Shown here piece after piece: positions 60,222-64,000 of a stretch of 64,000 bases of DNA. Source of the DNA: Flavobacterium chungbukense (GTDB lineage: Bacteria > Bacteroidota > Bacteroidia > Flavobacteriales > Flavobacteriaceae); assembly GCF_020805785.1 (NCBI RefSeq), contig NZ_JAJGZV010000004.1:282592-346591 (forward strand), read 5' to 3'. Numbering within the stretch: position 1 is the stretch's first letter; every line of letters begins with the position of its first letter. A program made the translations under genes and the position numbers. A model generated the notes under the pieces. That model was not told the DNA's origin and ran no database searches. It saw nothing but the letters and a program-made list of their open reading frames with translations.

Positions 60222-61466
60222 TTATTCGTCTCTAAGTGCTACAATAGGTTTAATTTTGGCAGCTCTGTAAGCTGGGAAAAATCCAGCCATGGCTCCGGCA
60301 AAAACGAGCAAAACTAAGGTGGTCAATGCCACACTAAAATCTACTTCCGGATTTCTAAAAAATTCGCTCTGAACCATTGGCCCAACAAATTCTAACAAAA
60401 GAAGACTTCCAAGTAAACCAACAAAACCAGCAATTGTTGTAATAAATATTGATTCGTGAAGAATCATAGAAATGATTGAAAATGGCGATGCACCAAGAGC
60501 TTTTCTAATGCCAATTTCTTTCGTACGCTCTTTCACTATAATAAGCATAATATTACTTACTCCTACAACTCCAGCAATAATAGTACAAATACCAACCCAC
60601 CAGAAAAACAGTCTAATATATAAATTCAAATCATAAAACTGCTTAGCGTCTTTAACTGAATTATAAGCCCCTATACCACTATCATCTTCAGGAGCAACTA
60701 GATTTTTGCTTTTTAACAGGTTCTTTAAATCTTGAGTAAACTTTTCAGATTGCGCTAATGCTTCATCATAATTATCTGTCTTTTTTAAGGTAAAAAACAT
60801 ATTGCTAATTTTATCGCCAGCACCAAAAGTTTTCTGAACAGTAGTTAATGGCAAATAAGCACGGGTTTCTTCTCTTTCTCCTCCTGGATCAGTAAAAACT
60901 CCAATTACTTTAAAACTAATATTGTTGATTAAGATTTCTTCTCCAATAGCATTTTTATCTTTAAGCAAATCGGTTTTTAATTTCATTCCGATAACAGCCA
61001 CTTTCGCATTGCTTTCCAAGTCTTTAGCATTTACATAACGCCCCTGAACTATGGTTAAATTTTCAATACCTCCATAATCTGGATTTACTCCTCGATACTG
61101 ATAATTACCAGACTCTTTACCATAAGCAAAAGACTGTCCCCAATAATTCTGTGTTGAAGCTCTCAAATCTAATTTGTCTTCAAACTTTTGAATAGATTGA
61201 TTGTAGTCGCTATTTCGAAACTGAATTTGACGGCCAGGATTTAATCCTTTGTATTCTTTAGTTGTTGTTCCTGTCCAAACCTCAATAATTCCGGCAGCAT
61301 CACGTTCAAACTGTTTTTCAATTCCGTTTTGAAGACCTTTTCCCGCACCAAGTAAAATCACCAAAATAAAAATTCCAGAAGCCACAGAAATTCCGGTTAA
61401 GAATGTTCTTAAACGGTTTTTAGAAATGGCTTCAAATATTTCCTGCCAACGCTCGATATTAAACAT
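60222..61466 (-). CDS. MacB-like ABC transporter permease 1
   Basis: A 414-residue permease of the same family as the next gene: MacB_PCD domain, FtsX domain with VKERTKEIGIRKALGASPFS and AGFFPAYRAAKIKPIVALRD. It overlaps the ATPase gene by 8 nt. Two non-identical permeases with one ATPase suggest a heterodimeric membrane unit. Confidence 0.93.
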   Translation of the reverse strand: MFNIERWQEIFEAISKNRLRTFLTGISVASGIFILVILLGAGKGLQNGIEKQFERDAAGIIEVWTGTTTKEYKGLNPGRQIQFRNSDYNQSIQKFEDKLDLRASTQNYWGQSFAYGKESGNYQYRGVNPDYGGIENLTIVQGRYVNAKDLESNAKVAVIGMKLKTDLLKDKNAIGEEILINNISFKVIGVFTDPGGEREETRAYLPLTTVQKTFGAGDKISNMFFTLKKTDNYDEALAQSEKFTQDLKNLLKSKNLVAPEDDSGIGAYNSVKDAKQFYDLNLYIRLFFWWVGICTIIAGVVGVSNIMLIIVKERTKEIGIRKALGASPFSIISMILHESIFITTIAGFVGLLGSLLLLEFVGPMVQSEFFRNPEVDFSVALTTLVLLVFAGAMAGFFPAYRAAKIKPIVALRDE

Positions 61467-62160
61467 AAGACGAAGCTCTAACTTGTTCTACTTTTTTATC
61501 GTCAATAATTAGCCCATCTTTTAGGACTACGTTTCTTTTGCACATTGCTGCAATATCAGGTTCGTGTGTAACAATTAGGATCGTTTTCCCTTCATCATTA
61601 ATTCCTTGAATAAGCTCCATTACTTCATAAGAAGTTTTCGTATCAAGAGCTCCAGTAGGCTCATCTGCCAACAAAACTTTCGGATTAGAAGCTAATGCTC
61701 TCGCAATAGCTACACGTTGTTTTTGTCCTCCAGAAAGCTCACTAGGTAAATGATGCGAATGACTTCCTAAACCTACTTTTTCTAAATATTTCATTGCAAT
61801 TTCATAACGTTCTTTCCTTTTTATACCTTGGTAATATAGAGGCATTGCAACGTTATCAAGTGCACTTTTATAATTAATTAAATTAAAAGATTGAAAAACA
61901 AAACCTAAGAATTTATTACGATATCTTGAAGCTATGGTTTCGTTTAACTTTTTAATAGGCGTTTTATCCAAAATATAACTTCCTGAATCTGCTTCGTCCA
62001 AAATTCCTAAAATATTTAGGAGTGTCGACTTACCAGAACCAGATGACCCCATGATTGCAACCAATTCACCTTCTTCAATATTAAAATTAATACCCTTTAA
62101 TACATGCAATTCAGAACTGCCCATTTTGTATGACTTGTGTAAATCTTTAATTTCAATCAT
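61459..62160 (-). CDS. LolD/MacB-type ABC transporter ATPase
   Basis: A 233-residue ABC ATPase: Walker A GSSGSGKSTLL, signature LSGGQKQRVAIARAL, Walker B VLLADEPTGALDTKT, H-loop VTHEPD. It is the LolD/MacB/FtsE subclass that couples to FtsX-type permeases by mechanotransmission. First gene of the efflux operon, overlapping the permease gene by 8 nt. Upstream is an AT-rich 177-bp gap without a clear full promoter. Confidence 0.95.
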   Translation of the reverse strand: MIEIKDLHKSYKMGSSELHVLKGINFNIEEGELVAIMGSSGSGKSTLLNILGILDEADSGSYILDKTPIKKLNETIASRYRNKFLGFVFQSFNLINYKSALDNVAMPLYYQGIKRKERYEIAMKYLEKVGLGSHSHHLPSELSGGQKQRVAIARALASNPKVLLADEPTGALDTKTSYEVMELIQGINDEGKTILIVTHEPDIAAMCKRNVVLKDGLIIDDKKVEQVRASSYV

Positions 62161-62337
62161 GGTATTGTTAAATTTTTAGACAATAATAACATTTTTATTA
62201 AGTAATTTATGATAATAAAAAGTTAATACTTTCGTTACCATTTCTGTATAAGACTTCAATATTTACTAATTGTTACACTTTTTTAAGAAAATATGATTGT
62301 TTTTGTAATTTTACTCCAGTATTAAAAATTCATATTA

Positions 62338-63744
62338 ATGAAACTTACTTCAGTCATTTCAATATTTACAGCCTTCACCTTACTTACAGGCTGTTCATCT
62401 TCTCAAAAATTAGATACATTAAAACCAGAACCAGACGATGCAAGTCCGCTGATTTACGATATTAATCCTTCGTTTATTAATCTGCCCATTACTATAAAAT
62501 TAACTGACATTGAGAATCAAACCAATGCTGTTTTAAATGGATTGATTTATGAAGACAATACTATTGACGACGACGATATCGAAATGAAAATTTGGAAACA
62601 AGCTCCAATTAAAATTCAAAACGACCCTTCAAATCCCGATAAAAAACTTAAAACAATTTTACCTCTCAAAGCCAATATTAAATATCGCATAGGCACTAAA
62701 AAATTAGGTGTAGAATTGTACGATGTTAGAGAATTTAACCTAAACGGAACTATCACATTGTCTAGCGAAGCCGCTTTGACAAATTGGAAACTTACCACCA
62801 AAACTGAATTTAAATCTATTGAATGGAGTGAAAGTCCAACAATGAACGTTTTTGGCAAAAATATGCCAATTACCTACTTAATTAATCCTGCAATCTCTAT
62901 TTTCAAAAACAAATTGGAAAAGAAAATAGATGAAGCTATTGAAAAATCAATGGATTTTAAACCAAATGTTCTTCAGGCTGTTGAAAAAATTTGTACTCCT
63001 TTTCAAATGAGCGATACTTATGAAAGTTGGCTTCGAATTGTTCCTATTGAAATCTATTCTACAAACGCCAAACTTAAAAACGATTCTTTTTTATTGGATA
63101 TGGGAATGAAATGCAATATGGAAACAATTGTTGGTAAACAGCCCGAATCTAAATTCAATGCCAATAAAATTGTATTAAAGCCGGTTTCGAAAATTCCAAA
63201 TCAAATTTCAGCCAATATTGCAGCTATTTCAAGCTATGTTGATGCTTCTAAAATTATGACTAAGAATTTTGCTGGACAAGAATTTGGATCCGGAGGCAAA
63301 AAAGTAACCGTAAAAAATGTATCTATCTGGCACAAAAATGGAAAAATGGTTATTGCACTAGACGTTTTAGGCTCTATAAACGGAACACTTTATTTAAATG
63401 GATTTCCTCAATACAATCCGCAGAGTAAAGAAATCTATTTCGATAAATTAGATTATGTTTTAGACACCAAAAGCAAACTAATGAGAACGGCTAACTGGCT
63501 GGCTCAAGGATATGTTTTAAGAAAAATGGAAGAAAGCTGTCGATATTCTATTCAAACCAATTTAGAAGAAGGCAAAAAAAATATGGCGGGTTATTTAAAG
63601 AATTATTCTCCGATGCCTGGAGTATTCGTGAACGGAAAAATGGAAGACATTCAATTTGATAAAATTCAATTGACTAATCAAGCCATTATCGCTTTCATCA
63701 AAATAAACGGGACAGTAAACGTTTCAGTAAATGGACTCAAATAA
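62338..63744 (+). CDS. DUF4403 family lipoprotein
   Basis: A 468-residue lipoprotein: signal MKLTSVISIFTAFTLLTGC, lipobox LLTGC, then SSSQKLDTLKPEPDDASP. Residues about 40-460 match DUF4403 (INPSFINLPITIKLTDIENQ near the N-terminus), an envelope family with TULIP-like features suspected in lipid binding; function unproven. It is divergent from the efflux operon. The IS begins 16 nt after its stop, so its natural terminator may be displaced. Confidence 0.85.
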   Translation: MKLTSVISIFTAFTLLTGCSSSQKLDTLKPEPDDASPLIYDINPSFINLPITIKLTDIENQTNAVLNGLIYEDNTIDDDDIEMKIWKQAPIKIQNDPSNPDKKLKTILPLKANIKYRIGTKKLGVELYDVREFNLNGTITLSSEAALTNWKLTTKTEFKSIEWSESPTMNVFGKNMPITYLINPAISIFKNKLEKKIDEAIEKSMDFKPNVLQAVEKICTPFQMSDTYESWLRIVPIEIYSTNAKLKNDSFLLDMGMKCNMETIVGKQPESKFNANKIVLKPVSKIPNQISANIAAISSYVDASKIMTKNFAGQEFGSGGKKVTVKNVSIWHKNGKMVIALDVLGSINGTLYLNGFPQYNPQSKEIYFDKLDYVLDTKSKLMRTANWLAQGYVLRKMEESCRYSIQTNLEEGKKNMAGYLKNYSPMPGVFVNGKMEDIQFDKIQLTNQAIIAFIKINGTVNVSVNGLK

Positions 63745-63765
63745 AGAAAGCAGTCTAAAATGAAC

Positions 63766-63798
63766 TGCCCCCAAAAAGTTAGACACTATTTGGGGGCA
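63766..63798 (+). promoter_or_regulatory. Hairpin over the IS left end, before the transposase start
   Basis: TGCCCCCAAA (63766-63775) and TTTGGGGGCA (63789-63798) form a perfect 10-bp stem with a 13-nt loop, ending five bases before the OrfA ATG. It overlaps the inverted repeat. Confidence 0.6.
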
Positions 63799-63803
63799 TT
63801 TTT

Positions 63804-64000
63804 ATGGAAAGAAAAATCAAGTACAATTATGAGTTTAAACTTCTGTGCGTAAATGAAGTTTTAAATAGACATCGTTCAGTTAATTCAGTTGCGAATGAAA
63901 ATAATTTTGACGAGTCAAATCTTAGAAAATGGGTTAAGTTTTACCAGAAGTATGGCAAAGAAGGTCTTTTACCCAGGAAGAATCGGATATACAACGTCAA
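63804..64000 (+). CDS. IS3-family transposase OrfA (partial)
   Basis: 65 codons visible: MERKIKYNYEFKLLCVNEVL, a helix-turn-helix (RHRSVNSVANENNFDESNLR) and KWVKFYQKYGKEGLLPRKN. The YGKEGLLPR segment is typical of the IS150/IS3 OrfA leader and HTH. The remainder and the OrfB catalytic DDE part lie beyond the window. Confidence 0.85.
   Translation, partial: MERKIKYNYEFKLLCVNEVLNRHRSVNSVANENNFDESNLRKWVKFYQKYGKEGLLPRKNRIYNV

Larger units (their letters stand above)
63761..64000 (+). mobile_element. IS3-family insertion sequence, left end (truncated by window)
   Basis: The left end TGAACTGCCCCCAAAAAGTT followed by AGACA matches the terminal inverted repeat style of IS3/IS150-type elements (TG...CCCC..AAAAAGTT). 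It precedes an OrfA-type gene. The right end, the frameshift region, OrfB and any target duplication lie outside the window. Confidence 0.8.

Overview
The window is AT-rich bacterial chromosome from the phylum Bacteroidota, most likely the genus Flavobacterium. The evidence is: Bacteroidota-type promoters (TTG, a 17-23 nt spacer, then TAnnTTTG), almost no Shine-Dalgarno sequences, type IX secretion (T9SS) components and a T9SS type B sorting domain, DUF4270/DUF4403/DUF4907/DUF6089 families, a FolK-deoxynucleoside kinase fusion, and intergenic repeats typical of flavobacteria. No rRNA, CRISPR array, prophage or large genomic island is visible. Most of the window is core genome, with an IS3-family insertion sequence starting at the right edge.

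Layout. 1-3.4 kb: cell-surface sugar genes (galE, a DegT/DnrJ aminotransferase, divergent waaA). 3.7-4.9 kb: a tiny heptad-repeat lipoprotein, a YegP-like protein and a tRNA-Gly/tRNA-Leu operon. 4.9-12 kb: mutS, a DUF1573 protein, a SpoU methyltransferase and a large LRR/C-type-lectin/Ig adhesin secreted by T9SS. 12-19.8 kb: folK-dNK fusion, sppA, a hydrolase, an AsmA-like protein and a family 9 glycosyltransferase. 20-24.5 kb: DUF2797, a GH3-family adenylating enzyme, a small membrane protein, a 470-bp gap packed with repeats and a structured-RNA candidate, then serB. 24.6-28.1 kb: alternating VOC and SRPBCC genes beside a GlxA/AraC regulator. 28.1-34.7 kb: an L,D-transpeptidase lipoprotein, clpX, clpP, tig, a small membrane protein, a hydrolase and pdxJ.

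34.7-43.2 kb is an envelope-biogenesis block: CBS protein, nadK, porG-like T9SS protein, uppS, bamA, two Skp/OmpH chaperones and murI. 43.2-51.8 kb: outer-membrane beta-barrels, a DUF4270 lipoprotein, a kelch lipoprotein/DUF4907/LytS-LytTR two-component cluster, gamma-carbonic anhydrase and a PorP/SprF protein. 51.9-54.9 kb: an Nfu scaffold with a duplicated N-domain, an amphipathic-helix protein, an MscS channel and tsaB. 55-62.2 kb: a MacAB-TolC-like efflux operon with one ATPase, two permeases, two adaptors and one TolC. 62.3-63.7 kb: a DUF4403 lipoprotein, then the IS.

The unifying theme is the cell envelope: LPS and glycan synthesis, outer-membrane protein assembly, T9SS, peptidoglycan precursors and modification, and efflux. 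No large unknown system such as a defence island or novel biosynthetic cluster is visible. The strongest novelty candidates are the Braun-lipoprotein-like heptad lipoprotein (3761-3976), the structured-RNA candidate (23046-23143), the dyad-embedded tig promoter (32650-32684) and the dispersed repeat families.
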